Source: Acridotheres tristis (Eukaryota > Chordata > Aves > Passeriformes > Sturnidae). From it: DNA of 64,000 nt. The position numbers and the translations under genes were made by a program. The notes beneath the pieces were generated by a model. That model did no database searches. It saw only the letters and a program-made list of their open reading frames with translations, and was not told where the DNA came from. Where the stretch lies: positions 9,681,976-9,745,975 of the forward strand of contig CM072889.1 of NCBI GenBank assembly GCA_037013685.1. The letters are read 5' to 3'. Positions 50,101 through 64,000 of this stretch are shown in pieces; the first letter of the stretch is position 1, and each line of letters starts with the position of its first letter.

Positions 50101-53100
50101 GAGGGTTCTGGAAGGGGCTGTAGCATGTTACCTGTTGTACAGTAGATGGAAGAATAAGAGTTTCTGCTGCTTCTGAGCAAGGCAACCAGAATATTGATTA
50201 AGAGCTGGCTCCTGAAAAGATGTATGTTAATCCTTTTGAAGTGAATGTTTATTCAAGGAAGTTTCTGCAGAGATTGACCATAAATTTGATGTTGTTTTCA
50301 GCAACGGATAGAATACTTATTTCCTTGAAAGGAAATGTAGGATATTGGCTCCATTAAAAATGAGCGTACATTTTGTTAGTGTGTTATGTATTGTGTCCTA
50401 GCTTAAACTTAAATTCATGACTAGGAAATTCAGTGTGCATTGCAGTTGGAAATCTTAGCATAGATTAAAATTTGGGGATGTGATGGCTTTGATTAAAATC
50501 AATATATGGACTGACAGTTACTAAATTGCAGATGAAAACTAGTACAAAGAATTAATAAGGGACACTGATAATAGAATGGCCATCACTTAATATTTTATGT
50601 AGATTCATAAAACATCTTTCAAATTTTGAATCAACAGCTGGTAAAAATTGCAATAGTAATGAGCTCATTTGTATGTAAATGACTGTCATTCTATTCTAGG
50701 CTACTATGCTTTATGGGACCCTGCTAGATATCACTAAGTATGGTCAGAAAAATAGGCCTTTCCAGGAGACCCTTCAAAAAATCAATTTAAATGCAAAGTC
50801 TTTGCCTGGCTTTTAAGTTTTCAAAAGTAATTCATAAGGTTCTATCAGTCTGAAAGTTCTGTATACTTGTATTTAAAATAGTGATCCAGTACATTACTGG
50901 GAGCTGAATATCATACAGATTAGGAGCTCTAGGGTAATTCCAGGAACATCAGAAGGTAAATGCTTTGCATGTTCCAACTCTCTTGGAAGAACTGGTCAAA
51001 GTAGGTAGCAATGTCTGTGTACCCAGAGACATGAAATGGATGTGCAAAAGAATCCATATTGTGTGCATTCCTTTACATTGCTTATACTCAACATCCACTA
51101 AAGCACCATGTTTTCTGTAAATACCTGGACTTAGAGCCAGAGAAAGTGAATTTGTAACGAGTAATTTTTACATGGTCAGCTCACCGTAGTGAGTTTTCTT
51201 AGTACATCTGGTGCAGAAGTGCATCATGTACCTTTTCTCACTTCTAAAGGACGGTCATAAAAATGAACATTTTGACCTTGGCATGAAGAGCTGATGGACA
51301 TACAGCTCAAGCTTTGGGAGTTAAAAAATTATTTTAGAGAAATGAAATAGCAGGGTTTTTTTAATCGTATACAGCAATATACAGAATAATAGAATTTTAA
51401 TATTAGTCATTTTACCAGAAAAGTAAATCTTCCAATGTTTGGACCAATTTTGATCTTCATAAAGCTTCAAATTAGTTAAGTTCTAGAGGAAAGAACTTTC
51501 ACTCATATTTACTAAACTGTTTAGCTTTTTCTTGTTTTTAATAATATGTTTTTAAGTGTAAGTGGCTTATAAACACTTAAAGTGAAAGTCTTAAATGCAG
51601 GTTGGAGATTAAAAGTGTGTGTTAACATGAAAACCAGAAAGAAATGTTTTGATTGATATCTCAGAAGGAAATGCCAAGGATAAATATAAATACAGTTGAT
51701 TGCAATTGATGTGGACAAGTGGTAATCAGCTGCTAATCTAAACAAACAAGACTCCAGCAGATATTTCAACTCTTCACATTTCCACTTGTCTTTGAGTTGC
51801 CTTTCCCAATCCCATTAGCAAACAATTTTTCTATTTGTAATATTGCTATTACATTTCTTAAGCTGTGGGCAGTTAATGAAAAATGTATTTTCAAAAAGGA
51901 AGACGTGTATGGATAAAGCAAATGGTTATGGTTTGGGGGGGAAGTGTCCTCTTTGTTACCTTTAGAGAAACCTGGATACTATAGGGTATTTTCCTGAAAG
52001 ATAAAGTACACTACCTTATTTATTTAGCTATACTTATATATGTATATATTATATACATATAATATGGAAATATTAAAATAATATCTACATGCCCAAATTC
52101 TGTGTGAATTGTAATTTTCTTTAGAGTGGTGGGAAATATAAAGTGGGTGCTTTTAGTTTCTGCTCCATTATTTATCTTGTCAAAGAAAGGTTTTGCTGAG
52201 AGAGCAGTTTGCATTCTTTCTTGTGTTATGAATTATCAGGGTGAAACCAGTTCTCCAACAGTGCTTTACCATGGGCAGGGTTCATATAAACAGTTGTAAC
52301 TTCAGGCTGATGAAAGTGTCACAGATTGACTGAAGCGGACTGTGGAATTCAAAGGTCATATCATAATTTGTGATGAAGTCTAAATGCTGGAGATAAAGTG
52401 ATGGGACTGACCATTTCATAGTAGACCATGTGTTAACTCAGAGAAGTTTTGAGCTATTTGTTAATGTGTCAGCATCCTTGTGATTAAGTATTAAAGGTAC
52501 TTTAAAGTACAGTTGCCTTTTTCAGTCCTCCCTTTTAGTTTCCTGCAGGATTGCCTAAACTGCTCCATTAAAAAAACAACCTGAAACATATAATAATTGG
52601 TTTCTGACATCTTTTTGAGAAATCTATTTGTGAAAGTGCAAAATACAGAGTTGATTGCTATTTTTATTACCAGTTTTAATCTGTGTAGATTATTTAAAAT
52701 GAAAACATTTATAAAAGAGACATTTCCCTCTGCATAAGGCCATGTGTGGAAAGCAAGTGTAAAAGTTAAAGACATAAACTGAAGTAAATTTTAGGATATA
52801 GTAAAAAAAGTTGAAATTGCCTACGGAAATTTAGGTGTTTGCACAGTGAAGAATTACATTAATTTAGAGGAAAAATAATAGTTTTTGAACTGAATTTCCA
52901 GTTAGAATGAATTATCGTAATATGGATTTTGAGTAGTTCAACTAAAAGCTTTCTGCACTTAAGTTATTAGCTGTGAAGTAAGAAGAGATATGAATACTCT
53001 CAAAAATAAGCCCATTAATTTCTTGCTCATTAAATTGTTCTTTATGGGTTGAAGCAAAAATTGAAAAAAATTAATTATGCATAATTATTGAGAAATGTGA

Positions 53101-54136
53101 ATAGAGCATTGTGTTGTTTTCTGGCTTATTGTATATCCTGAAAAATGATACAATTGCAGCTGAAACAGGTGATAGGAACTAACAGAACTATAAGAAGTTT
53201 CAAAGCTGCCCACAAATGGTCCCACCTTACCCTGTTCACACAGTTTTTTGATAACGCTGAAGTTTAGCAAAGTCAAACAACAGTCTGATGGAATTTCAGA
53301 CTACTGTAAAGAATTATCAACAGACCCTATTAAAGCCTACAATACTAAATTGGGAAGTCTCTCAAGGCTCCTTTGTCAAGGCTGTCCACATAGTTTGTTA
53401 AAAAGCTTTTAGAGCTGTTGTGGTCGATTCGATCTGCATGGTTGTTGTAAATGTGCAGTAAGTCAACATCAAAGTTCTTATGAAATTTTAATGCCAAAAA
53501 ATTAAAAGCACAAGTGCTGTAATCAGTTCATTAAATAAAATATTTGAGTCTCTGGCCCCATGCTGTCAGGTGGGGAATCAATGAAGCTGCAGTGTTTTAC
53601 TTTCTTTCTCTCCATTAGGTGTGTATTTGTAACTTTTCCTCTGTACACATAGTCCAGTGCTCTGTATTAGTGAAGTATTTCTGCATTACACATAGGCATA
53701 ATATCCAGCCCTAATGTTTTGTACTGATGAGCATGTGTTATGTGTGAAAAACACTGTGGGAGTAGTCAGCCCTATAACTGGACAGCTTACTGGTTATTGC
53801 ACTGTCCTGAAAGCTGTTGAGTTTGTGCTCAGACACATGTATTTTCCAGATATTTTTATTTTTTTCAGTTTTATGATCGGAAGTGAATGAAGGTTGACAT
53901 GTTTATTCTAAAAACAAAGTTGCTTACTGAGCTTTTGCTAAAAGAATATATTAAGTGTGAGCCTAAAGTCAGAATATTTCTCATGGACTGGGCCTTTAGC
54001 AAACCAAGTTACATGAATTTCAGTTTTATTTTGTTGTTTGTTTCATTTTTTTTTTCCCTTAAGCTTCTCACATTCACCTGTTCTGTTCCCACCACCTCAA
54101 GAGTTATAATCTCTATTTTTCAATGTAGTACCTATT
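44179..54136. other. Long unique non-coding DNA
   Basis: About 10 kb, AT-rich, with no gene or transposon that I recognise. The minus-strand frame 47019-47339 (106 codons) has one strongly hydrophobic run that could be read as a membrane segment, but no other support. A perfect 25-base AT palindrome lies at 52037-52061. A possible poly(A)-like context (AATAAAGTTTTGC near 46470) was not supported as an LTR end. Confidence 0.6.
52037..52061. repeat. Perfect AT palindrome
   Basis: TATATGTATATA (52037-52048), a single central T, and TATATACATATA (52050-52061) form a perfect 12-bp inverted repeat. Probably a simple AT-rich cruciform-prone patch. Confidence 0.85.
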
Positions 54137-54633
54137 TGTTGCAGCAGACCTCTCATTAGAGGGTAGAAATGAGCCAAGGCAAAGACTCTCATTTAACAAC
54201 ACGAAAAGGGTGCTGGTTTATTCTTCTTTACAGCTTAGCCATCCTGACTCTGACTACAGCAAGCTCCTGCGGTAGGCTCCAGCTGTAGACTCAGCACTGG
54301 CTATTTCCCTGCTGGGCCATGACTGCACTATTGGTTTGCAGACTCTGACTGCAGGCTCCACCAGCGTGCCCTAACTCCATCACACCCAGACTGACCTCAG
54401 AGCAGATCTTCTACAGCAACAACTCTCTTGCTTGTTTCATTCTTCTTCGTGTCTCTCTGGATCATTCCTATTTCCTCCAAGCTCCTCCCTCAAGGCCCTC
54501 CCCACCTCTTTTATCACACTTACCTTTATTAGTCACAGCTGGGACCCATTAAGGGCAAGGCTGTTCTTCTTCTTTGGTAATTAGTACAGCTATGACTTAT
54601 CAGGGGCAAGATCACCTCTTCTACACTTACACA
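54137..54633 (-). mobile_element. Solo LTR, family shared with 41617-42133
   Basis: About 495 bp beginning TGTTGCAGCAGACC and ending near CTTACACA on the plus strand, homologous to 41617-42133. Read on the minus strand it has a clear AATAAA signal (plus-strand 54217-54222); the TATA position has decayed to AATAAAG. If the right end is taken at 54633, TATT flanks both sides (54133-54136 and 54634-54637); if at 54631, no good duplication appears, so the TSD is ambiguous. No internal retroviral genes adjoin it. It cannot be the partner of the 41617 copy in one provirus: they are 12 kb apart, with unrelated unique DNA and other LTRs between them. Confidence 0.83.
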
Positions 54634-57600
54634 TATTATTTTATTTTTTCCTTCATCTATCTCAATCTTTGCCAATTTGCCATCAAATCAAAGACCATTT
54701 TGAACTTGACTGCCAACTTGAACTTGTGGTTGTTAATTTGTTTTTACTAGCATATTTCAGGGTTTGGCACCAAGTTTTACAAGCTCAAAACCTTTTAAAG
54801 TAACGATATAAATCAAACCTGAAAGTGGTGGAATGTATGGCCGCTTAAAATACAATGTTTTTGCACAATGCTGAAATTATGTAAAAGGCTTAAAGATGAT
54901 GTTTACTCAGTGTACAGATGGATGACAAAGCAAATGCCAAGACCCCCTCAGGACTATAACAGAAAAGTTTTTTGCCTTCTTTTTAAACATAGAGCAGGAA
55001 AAGTTTTGAAATGTAAACAGTTTATAAACTGCATTGCTGGTGTGCAGAATACAATCAACTAGTTAAAATGCAAAGTTAATTTAGAAATACAATTATGTAT
55101 CTGCAAAATAGAATCAGGCATATGGACAGGGGTGCAAAAAACTGATATGGAAAATTTGTTTCCAAGCTGTAATTTTTCTGTGCTGAGAGGGATTGTTAAG
55201 AAACTTGTAAGTATTAAATAATTTGAAGGGGAGAAAAGAAGACTATTATGATTTATATCATCCTGAAGTAACAGTGGCATGTAATGTTGTTAGCTTCAGA
55301 GAGGGAATTATTGTATTTCTGAAAGTCATCTGCAATGGAGGGTTGTCACAGTATAACTAAGAAATAATGACGAGACCAATTTTAGAAGGAATGAAGCTTG
55401 AAGATGATATATAATGGCAGGGTATGTAAACAAAAAGTCTTGAATAACCAACTACCTACCTCTTGGATATATATTTTTGGGAAAGTAAGGCAGAATGTGT
55501 CTGATTTTGTATATTTTCTTACCACCTGTTGTAAGAAAATCTAATACTTGTTATTGCTATTACTCAGGTTCACTGTGTGAGTGAATAAAAGTTATTTTCA
55601 TTGAAAACTATGGCCTAAATCCTGATTACTTCAGTCATAGCAGGATTGGACATGGCACTTAGGGGGAATATATTTTGGGTTCTAATTCACAGTAAACTGT
55701 TGCAACAGTTGCTTTCTCCAGGATGGATCTCATTAGTATTTGCTCATATTTGGTGAATTTTAAATTATGTAATTTTTTTTAATAAACATAGTGATTGCTA
55801 AAATCCTCTAGAGAAGTTCTTTGCAAACTATGGACTAGTGAGTTTTATCAAGGTATTTCTCTCTCCGTCCTAAGGTCCATCTTTCTTATTGTGTTTTAGG
55901 ATTTACTTCATGCTATGAAAAGAGCTGAAGCTTCCCGTCAGCAGTGCATGGACCAATGATGCAGTTTTGTTAATCTCTACATAAAAACCTTTGTGTCACA
56001 TTGCTGGCTTTCACTTCTCCATCAGAGAGAACAAACATTTCTCTCTGGCAGTTTACTTAGTATTTTGTGCAAAACATTGATTCAGATCATGATAAAGTAG
56101 ATAGAAACCAATTTTCTACTATCATATATTTTATTTGTCTGGTATCGGTTTAATCTAGTCTGCATCTTTATCTAAATTAACTGTCATTTGGAAAAAACTT
56201 TCTTTCTTAACAATATAGATTACATTTAAAGTTTTATCATAGAGCAATTTTTAAAAAAGAAGATTAAAGGAAGGATTCGATGCATTAGTTTTATGTCTAT
56301 TTTGAACCAGAATGGTGTCCAGATGTTTTATAAAACACATGTAAAGCAGACTATGAGGTTATCAGAAGAAAGTAGAAGAATTTGCCTATGAATGGTCATG
56401 TAGAAAGCTGAAATAGTTGGAAAGTTTATCTAGTGAGAAGCTAATGCATTCTTCTTTGTTAGTAGAAATTGTTTTTCTTGGAAAAGATGCACAAAAGTGT
56501 TCAAGGACAGCAGATTGACAAGGCCATATTTTTATTTTTACAGAGATTAAATTGCTATTGAATTATAACAAGAAGATTCTAGACATAAATGTAACACAAT
56601 GCTTTTATTTCAAAGTACTTGATCTTCAACAGATATTTACTTCAGCAATTACAAGAAAAAAGTTACTTTCAGTTACCATTTTCTTGGTAGTTTTTAATGC
56701 TTGTCCCAGCTGGAACTGAGCATGTTGTTTTCCTGCAGAGATGCTATGGAACTGCAGACAGCTTTCTCAGAAAGTGGAGATGAGGTACTGGTGGAAAATT
56801 TTATTTCTTCTGAGGTCAGCTTCAAGACTTCATTGATATAACAGTGCTAAAAATTAATTTGCCATGTGTACAATATACATTTCATTACTGCACAGGTTAA
56901 TGCACCAGATGAGCCTTTTGTTAGATTTGGGCAAACAAGTGGTGCTCTGTGCATGTCTTTGTGTCTCCCAGCAGGGGAGATTTGCTGTCAGAGGAAACAG
57001 TACGTGCATTTAACAGGAGTGACTGAATGCCAAAAGAGAAAAAAAACTTTGCAAACACGGACCTAATGTTTAACTTCAATTTATTTACACCCTAAAAATA
57101 GCCAAAGGGTAAGGACAGTATAGTCTTGATGGAAGCAATACGATGGCACAAAAAAACCCTGTCTAAAATTAAAAATCTCACCATTTAAAAGAGAAAATAA
57201 TTATATAAGCTAACACCTATGCAAATAGTTCTAATTTGTTGATTCTCTCTTAATGAGGGTTTTCTGGGTGTCCTTTTGTTCACTGTGGTTGTTTCAGCCT
57301 TCTCCATGACCAAAGCCAACGTAAACCTGAAGTGACACTGTTCCAGGAGGGCACCTCCTTTGTATGGAACTCCTGGTTCCATACAGTCACTCACTATGAC
57401 ATGAGAAAAATACTGAAAGACTACCAGTCACATTCAAAATAAAGACCAACAGTCATCCTTGTGCTTTTCATAAAGTTTAAGCTTAGTGAGATGGCTGGTA
57501 ATACTTCACTTTCTGTTAGTCATCACTTTGAAATAACTTCTGAAAGTTTTAATAAGATATCTGGGAGATGAATAAGAAGTAACTGTTCAGTAATATAGCT

Positions 57601-60280
57601 TCCTTGGATATTTTGAGAGGCAAATATTTGTATTTGCAAGAAATAATAATCTAACTATGATTCTCAACAGGGTGTCTTAAGATTTTCAGCCAGAACAGTT
57701 TAGGAGTACATCATTTCAGGCTATTTATTCCAGAAGTGGGAATAGATGAAATTCTCCAATGGGATTGAAAAAGTTCCATAATGATACCATAAGACATTAA
57801 CTTAGCAGTTGGAAATAACATTTATGAACCACTGGAAGTTAAGTTCTCATGGGTTTAATATTTTCTATAGCCTCATAAATCTGATAGAGGCATAATCTCT
57901 TTATTAAGTCAGAAATTCTATTTGTTTTTAGAAGATATCAACAGTTCTGCCCTGAAATAAATGAACTTCTCATGGTAAACAAATTTGCACACAGGAGATA
58001 CTAAGAGAATCCTCCATATGTAAATGATCAAATATTAAATCTCTCCTTGAAATCAAGTGTAAAAAGAAACAAACATAACTTTAGAAGGTGGACAAATGTC
58101 TATGTTAAGATTAAATGTAGGCATTAATTTTCTAGGTCCTGTGGATTTTGGATCTTCATACAAATGTTTTTGGTGTCTCAAAACTCTAATCACAATGATG
58201 TATTTTGGCTCTGGTCCTGCAGAGAGTCCAGCACCCTCTGTCCTTTGTGCTTGTGTGGCCACTAAATGGAAGCAGGGGAGTTGATGTGGGAATCTGTAAG
58301 CTGAGCAAAACCACTGTCCTGGGTAATTCAGACAATGATGTTTTTCCGTCATTTTCAAGCTCTAGTTTATAGGAAGATTTTACTTAATTCATATTCTCTG
58401 GGTTTGCTTTGGTGGAACTATGTTATAGGAAAGAGAGTGGGCATGGTATTATAACGATTGCCTTTGCAAATTACATAAATTTTCAATTTTTTGGTCTTTA
58501 ATTTAAGATGTAGCCAAATTTTCCCCAAGGAAGTTCTAGGGAAACCTAGGTTATAGAACTACATATTGGAAAGCTCGTCTGGTGAAGGAGAAGCTTCTGT
58601 AGAGATGATTACTGGCAAGAAATAAGAAATGGAGTAAGGATCCAGAAGTAATAAAGGACTGACACTTGGGATTAAAGACAGAGGACGGGACAGGGAAAGA
58701 GGCAGAATACTTGAGAAGGAAAGGAGTGTGGGGTTCAGGAGGGAAAAGTACGGGTATAACACTTTTGGTTTGGGCCAGAAAAAGCTTAGATAAAATTTCT
58801 CATGACTGGAAGGTCTTTCTTATCCTTTTATCTAGTTTTCCTTTGCAGCTTTGTTGCTAGGTCTGACCTCAAAAGTCATTGCCTTTCCACTGCATTTTGC
58901 ATTGTGTGTGAAGTGGTTTTGACATCCATAAGTTAGCATTTATTTAAAAGTGCTTGCACGTTGTGTGTCAGTATACTCAGTATATTAGGGATTCATTAAT
59001 ATGGTGGATTTGAGATATTGATTAACATGTAGAAAGTTCTATGGTTTTGAAAAAGCAGATACACACTGAAATCTTTTATTGCTTTCAGTAGCTTCAAAAT
59101 CATTCTGTAGTCCAAGTCATGACCTTGATGCCTGCAAGGTCTGGAGCAGGTAGCAAATAGCTATAGGTTTCCTGGTAATTTCCCATGGCTGAAGTGAATG
59201 CACATAGTCTGTGGCTTATGAGCTCTTTCAAGGTTTCTCTTCAGAGAAGCCAAGGGGTTGCTTAGAAACATTGTATATAGTAAATAAAATGCTTATAATA
59301 TTGTTGAATATTTAGCAGGCCTTTAAAGAGGAGAAATTATCAGAAATAATACGTTACATGTTATGTTAACATATTATAATATGTTCTATGTTATTATGTA
59401 TAATAGTTTCCTTTATCCAGATGATCATATTCAAACTTGTCCTTAGTATTTTACATTTGATCAGGTGGAACATTTCATATCAAATATAAGTATTTTATCC
59501 CATATCTATTATGAGGAGAAACTGAAACTTTAAAGACTTAAGTTGTTCCAAATGAAATGTGTTGCTTAGAGCTGATGACAAACAAGCAAACAGAAAATAG
59601 TGATTGTGAATGCAGCTTTAGTTAATTGAAAGTTTTGTAATCAAACCTACAGGCATTGAGAGTTAGCAAATGAGACCAGCCCTGATCCAATTGGATTTGA
59701 CCTAGAGAAATGTTCTTGATTTGCAGATTGGAAACTGATGATTAATCTGTAATCTAGCAAACCTTACAGTAGCCTTTAGTCTTTATTTTGAGAACATTAG
59801 TGGTCTCAGTTTCTGACAATAACATGGAATAACTTTTGACATCTGACTGCACTGTGCCATGCTGAAGTGTCCCTGAACCTTTACAGGTCCTTGAGGAGAA
59901 GAAGCACCAGAATGATCTCCCAGACACTATATGGTAGCTAACGTGTACTTTTGTCTAGTGATGATCTTGTTTTGTCTCCAGACTATATGCATTGTTACCT
60001 GGATTTACACAGTTTAGAAGTTTTTTAGTTGATGAATTTTACTTATAAAATACAAATGAAAATGCAGTGTTGCACCATGAAATTAGTTTGTCCCTAAACT
60101 GAAACTGGGCTGTATGATGCAAATTGATAAAAGTGATTAATTGCTAATGTATTTAGGCACTGTTAGCTGCAAATTTGTGACAGGTTGGATAACAAAATAC
60201 TTAAGTGAGTTGAAGGCATAAATTCCATTGTACTTAAATAGTGTTTATAAACCTCTTACATGCAATAGACGTCTGTATCT

Positions 60281-60345
60281 TCTGATGCACTAGAGCTATG
60301 ATGAGCTGAGCTATGGAATTCTGATGAGCTAGAGCTATGGAATTT
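60281..60345. repeat. Short imperfect tandem repeat
   Basis: About two and a half copies of a 20-24 base unit around CTGATGAGCTAGAGCTATGG. The last two copies are the closest to each other, and the first is shorter and more diverged. Confidence 0.75.
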
Positions 60346-60964
60346 TAAGTACCAGCAGTGCCTTGAAAACATTTTTGATCACTAATTGCTACAGAGTTTT
60401 TTAATGCCTAGTGAGATTCACGACCATGGGCTGGTATTTGAACCTCAGTGTTCTCTTTCATTGCCAGCAGCTCTAGCAATGTGGACCCTGTGCTCACCAA
60501 CTATCCCATCAGGTAAACCAACCTGGGAAATCTCATCAAATTAATTCTTAGGCGTTAACTATGTGTGAAACATCAGCATTAGCTTTTCAGTTTGAGTAAA
60601 TCAGCCGTGGCCAGAGACTGTTGCAAAATGTGATTGCTAAGTGGAAAAGCTTTGGAATAAACGCACATGGAAACCAGTTGTAATGTAAAGGCTCTTAAGG
60701 GAATTAGTCTCTTTTAGCTGTAGAAAATTCTGCATGAGATTAATCCATGCTTTACTTTTACGATTGCAAAGGCTCACATGGATCTGCCACTGTGCAATAG
60801 TTTAAAACTAGGCAGACACCATGCCCTGATTCATATATATATAACAGACTCTCTGATCTAATCATTGTGCTTACAATGATTGGATTGCAATTGATTTCTT
60901 GCATTTTTGAAAGAGTACATGAAAGAATTTACATGCAGCTGTTTTCTCTGGGGCAAATGTATGC

Positions 60965-60981
60965 TTTTTTTTTTTTTTTTT
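60965..60981. repeat. Poly(T) run, 17 bases
   Basis: A simple homopolymer run with no LINE or retrocopy context recognised beside it. Confidence 0.9.
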
Positions 60982-61941
60982 AAGTTGGATAGGAAATAAC
61001 AGGAAGGGATTTAGCTAATTCTTCAGAATTTATGTGGATTAAGGAATCAAATCTGTTAGTATTGTGTATATACTTGATTATTACAGACGTATCTAGAAAT
61101 TAAGGGTAAAATAGAAAGGGAAATGGCTGTCAGAACATTTGGATTTTATATTCTTATAATAATCTATATTTACTATTTTACAGGAAAATAAAAGGACTTT
61201 TTAAAATGGAAATTCCATGAGCTGGAAGTAATGCTTTCTAATAGGGTATTTTCATGAGGAATATTGCCTTTTATTGCTCTCATATTAAGTTCTATTTTTA
61301 AAAGAGGGAAATTAAAATATGTGTAGAGATGATATAATTGTGGATTCCATTCCTGGTGTGAGAAAGCATCTTACAGGAGACTAGCTGAGACCTTCATCTT
61401 CCTTTAGCTACAATAGCAAGGCTGTGTGATTTGCTTTTGTATGTTGCAGAACTGCATAATTGTAATGACTTTTCCAATATTCTTCTGCTGAAACTTTCTA
61501 GCTTATGCATAGGTGTATTTTGGAGGGAGGAAAGGAAAAGGGGGGGAATGACTTTACTTGGGCTCATTGGGAATGACATTTCTTCTGTTATGAATGCTTC
61601 AAATGATCCCTTACCTTAATTTTGTAACTACGGAAAGTTGACTCGAGTTCCTTGGCCATTTCATGGAGTTGCCTCTAACAGTACTGGTTTTCATGGAGCT
61701 ATTTGTGTAGCACTGGGGAGGACATGAGCACAGTTGTAAGGGTGACATTCAGAAGTAGCATCTTGCATGAATGACTCATATAATGAGAAATGACAGCTGA
61801 CCACAGGGATGAAAGGAGAAGGCCTAAACAGAGCAAGATGAAAAATGAGTAGAAATGGGTACATCTCCACATCACTGAGCAATCACTGAAAAAAGAAGTG
61901 AACTGCTGTGTTTTCTCCCCTCAGTCATTTAATGCTCTGAC

Positions 61942-61969
61942 TATTTATTTATTTATTTATTTATTTATA
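61942..61969. repeat. (TATT)7 microsatellite
   Basis: Seven perfect copies of TATT in 28 bases. Confidence 0.95.
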
Positions 61970-64000
61970 ATTTTTACATCCTCACCCTCTTGTTTTTTGA
62001 GACTCTGGCAAATGCTGACTTGCCTACATCAAAGGCAAATACTCTGCACATTAAGATTACCAATTTGGTTGCTGTTTCTACGTCACCATGTAAGTTCAGT
62101 CAAAAGTCATCTGTACCAGTGTGTTGGCAGTTGAAGGGGATTTTATGTCTGCCCTTTACTCCTTGTTTTGCTGGTAGCGTTTGTACTATCATTTGCCTTC
62201 TCCCTCTCTGGTGGATTTCATGGTTGGGAGTAGCACCTGTGGCCACTCTGTGCTCTGACAGCTGCAAGACTCAGATGCCAAGCTCTTGAATGTATTTTTT
62301 CTATTGCTGTCATGCGGGTGAAAAGAGAGCTTCCAGGCAGACATCTCAGCTGTGTCAGTGTTCATTTCTCACAGCTGGACAACAAGGTGTTATTAACTTT
62401 TCACTATTTCATTTATAATATGCTCATAGGTGCAAAAAGTTAGCTTTTTAGCATGTGCAGTTCTAGAGAGTAAGTTCTGGTCAACTGTTCGGTATGTTTA
62501 AAACTCTTTTAAGATCATCATGTGCTCTGGACAGAGTTGACAGCTTCTTTTGTGCTCTGCATGTGGTCAAGAACACTCTGAGTCTGTAGCAAATTAGGTA
62601 CACTCATAGAAACATCTCATCAGCATTTCTTCCTTGACTGCTTCTGGCAGTGTTTGAAATCTAATTCAGTGTTTGGAAACTGGGAGTACCTGGAACCAAC
62701 CATGGCTAGCTCAGCTAACACATCACCAGAAAGGAGACTGTTAATCAATGCACCAAGCACAGCTGTAGGAAACTCTATGTCTCCAATTTAAAAAGCAGAA
62801 TTAGAATTAGAAATTACAATTCAAGTTTGATGAGATAAATTTAGAAATATCACTAATTTCTTCCCTGCCACAAGTCCAGTGAGCATTATCTTGTAACTCC
62901 ATTTCTGTTCGATGGACTGTAATTTGGAGAAGAGGTAAATGCAACTTTTCTGCATGAGATATAAAGACATTTGTGGGAAATCATATTTCCACTAGTGGGC
63001 TTATGCTCTGCATTCTGTTCAGCTCTTTAATGTTGAAGTTTGCATACAGAGCTCACAGTTTCAATATTCACATGATTTCTCTCTGAAGACGATTAATTTT
63101 TACATACTCTCTTGTATAGAGCTCTAGTCTTCAGAAAAAAATTTGTGGAAAATGGGAACACAAATTAATTTGACTCATACAATTTAGTGAGGCAACATAA
63201 TGGAAAATATAGTCTCTTTTCTGTTGTAAGCAAAATGTGTTGGGGAGAGAGATGACCTTCAGAGATAAGGCTGAAATCAAGCAAAAATGCATTCTCTTCC
63301 TATTTCACATCGAGGCTGATTTTTATCAGAACACCTGGATGCATTTAGAAAATGAATTTAAGAACACGGATGGACCTCCAAATGTACCTGTGTGACTAAA
63401 CATTACCTGGTCAATTATTTTTCCCCTGATTATCATATACTAGTCTTTGAGGTGAAATATCAGAGTGATCAAGGTAATTAAATGCCTTGTGTGCAGTCTG
63501 GGAGAGGTATTTCTCTGTGTGCAAATAATAAAACTCTTTTAAAAATAAGATACTTTAATATAAATGAATCTATTTTTATAAACTTTTTTTCGTCCACATA
63601 TAAAAACATATTTCATTCTATTTTATTTCTGCAGCAAATGAACTCGAAAGATTATTTTTATCCTCTGCTTATATATGGACAAGTTCCTACTGAACCCCAA
63701 AGCTGCTTAAGGACCTGCACATAGTCATTTGTATACAGGGCAAAATACTTGTCGGCTGTTTTGTTGTAAACAGAGCAAAGATCTCTTAAACCACCTTCTC
63801 CCCCTCCCTGCAAATCACAGGCCATAGGAGCTTATGGATTTACAGGCAAATCCAGCCTGCAGCTGAGGATCCAGGGCTGAGCAGAGAGTGTTGTTGGGCT
63901 GGGTACTGCAAATCATTTTGTCTGTGTATGCTTTGAACATGTCCTGTCCTGAACATTTCTCTGTGTGACTGTGTTTGCTGCACATGTGACTTCATCTTCC

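Larger units (their letters stand above)
54638..64000. other. Unique non-coding DNA to the window end
   Basis: About 9.4 kb of AT-rich sequence without recognisable genes or mobile elements. It holds small simple repeats at 60281-60345, 60965-60981 and 61942-61969. Frames of 60 to 101 codons (for example 58053-58358 minus, 61990-62289 plus) show no domain or codon signal. Confidence 0.6.

Noticed and set aside
41617..54633. A single provirus bounded by the two related LTRs
   Set aside because: The interior is 12 kb of unrelated unique DNA with other LTRs and no gag, pol or env frames, and the two LTRs differ substantially. They are separate solo LTRs.

Overview
This window reads as non-coding nuclear DNA from a bird. 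The clearest taxonomic mark is a 5'-truncated CR1 retrotransposon tail (about 21650-21776, minus strand). Several endogenous-retrovirus LTRs are also present; the one at 837-1368 belongs to a family I recognise as a common avian ERVL-type LTR. The sequence is AT-rich and CpG-poor, with no bacterial-style gene packing. Every open frame is short and none resembles a protein I can name. The most economical reading is a large intron or a gene desert.

Layout. 1-836 is featureless. 837-1368 is a complete solo ERVL-type LTR with a perfect 5-bp target-site duplication (TSD). 1374-9392 is unique sequence that holds one exon-like stretch (3362-3595). 9397-9801 is a second LTR family. 13944-14330 is an ERVK-type LTR with a perfect 6-bp TSD. 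16960-17160 is a 201-base uninterrupted pyrimidine tract, mostly (CTTT)n. 21650-21776 is the CR1 tail. About 27296-28614 is a GC-rich LTR on the plus strand. 28615-41616 is a long unique stretch with a tandem hairpin at 31050-31087. 41617-42133 and 54137-54633 are two solo LTRs of one family. 43383-44171 is a second copy of the 9397 family, split by a nested ERVK-type LTR (43708-44089) related to the one at 13944. 54634-64000 is unique DNA with small simple repeats.

The mobile elements carry most of the interpretable signal. Counting the nested copy, seven of eight LTRs lie on the minus strand, as does the CR1. That pattern would fit, but does not prove, an intron of a plus-strand gene, because antisense LTRs are tolerated better inside introns. 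I found no convincing CDS, tRNA, rRNA, CRISPR array or new gene system. The exon-like and hairpin observations are leads for testing, not annotations.
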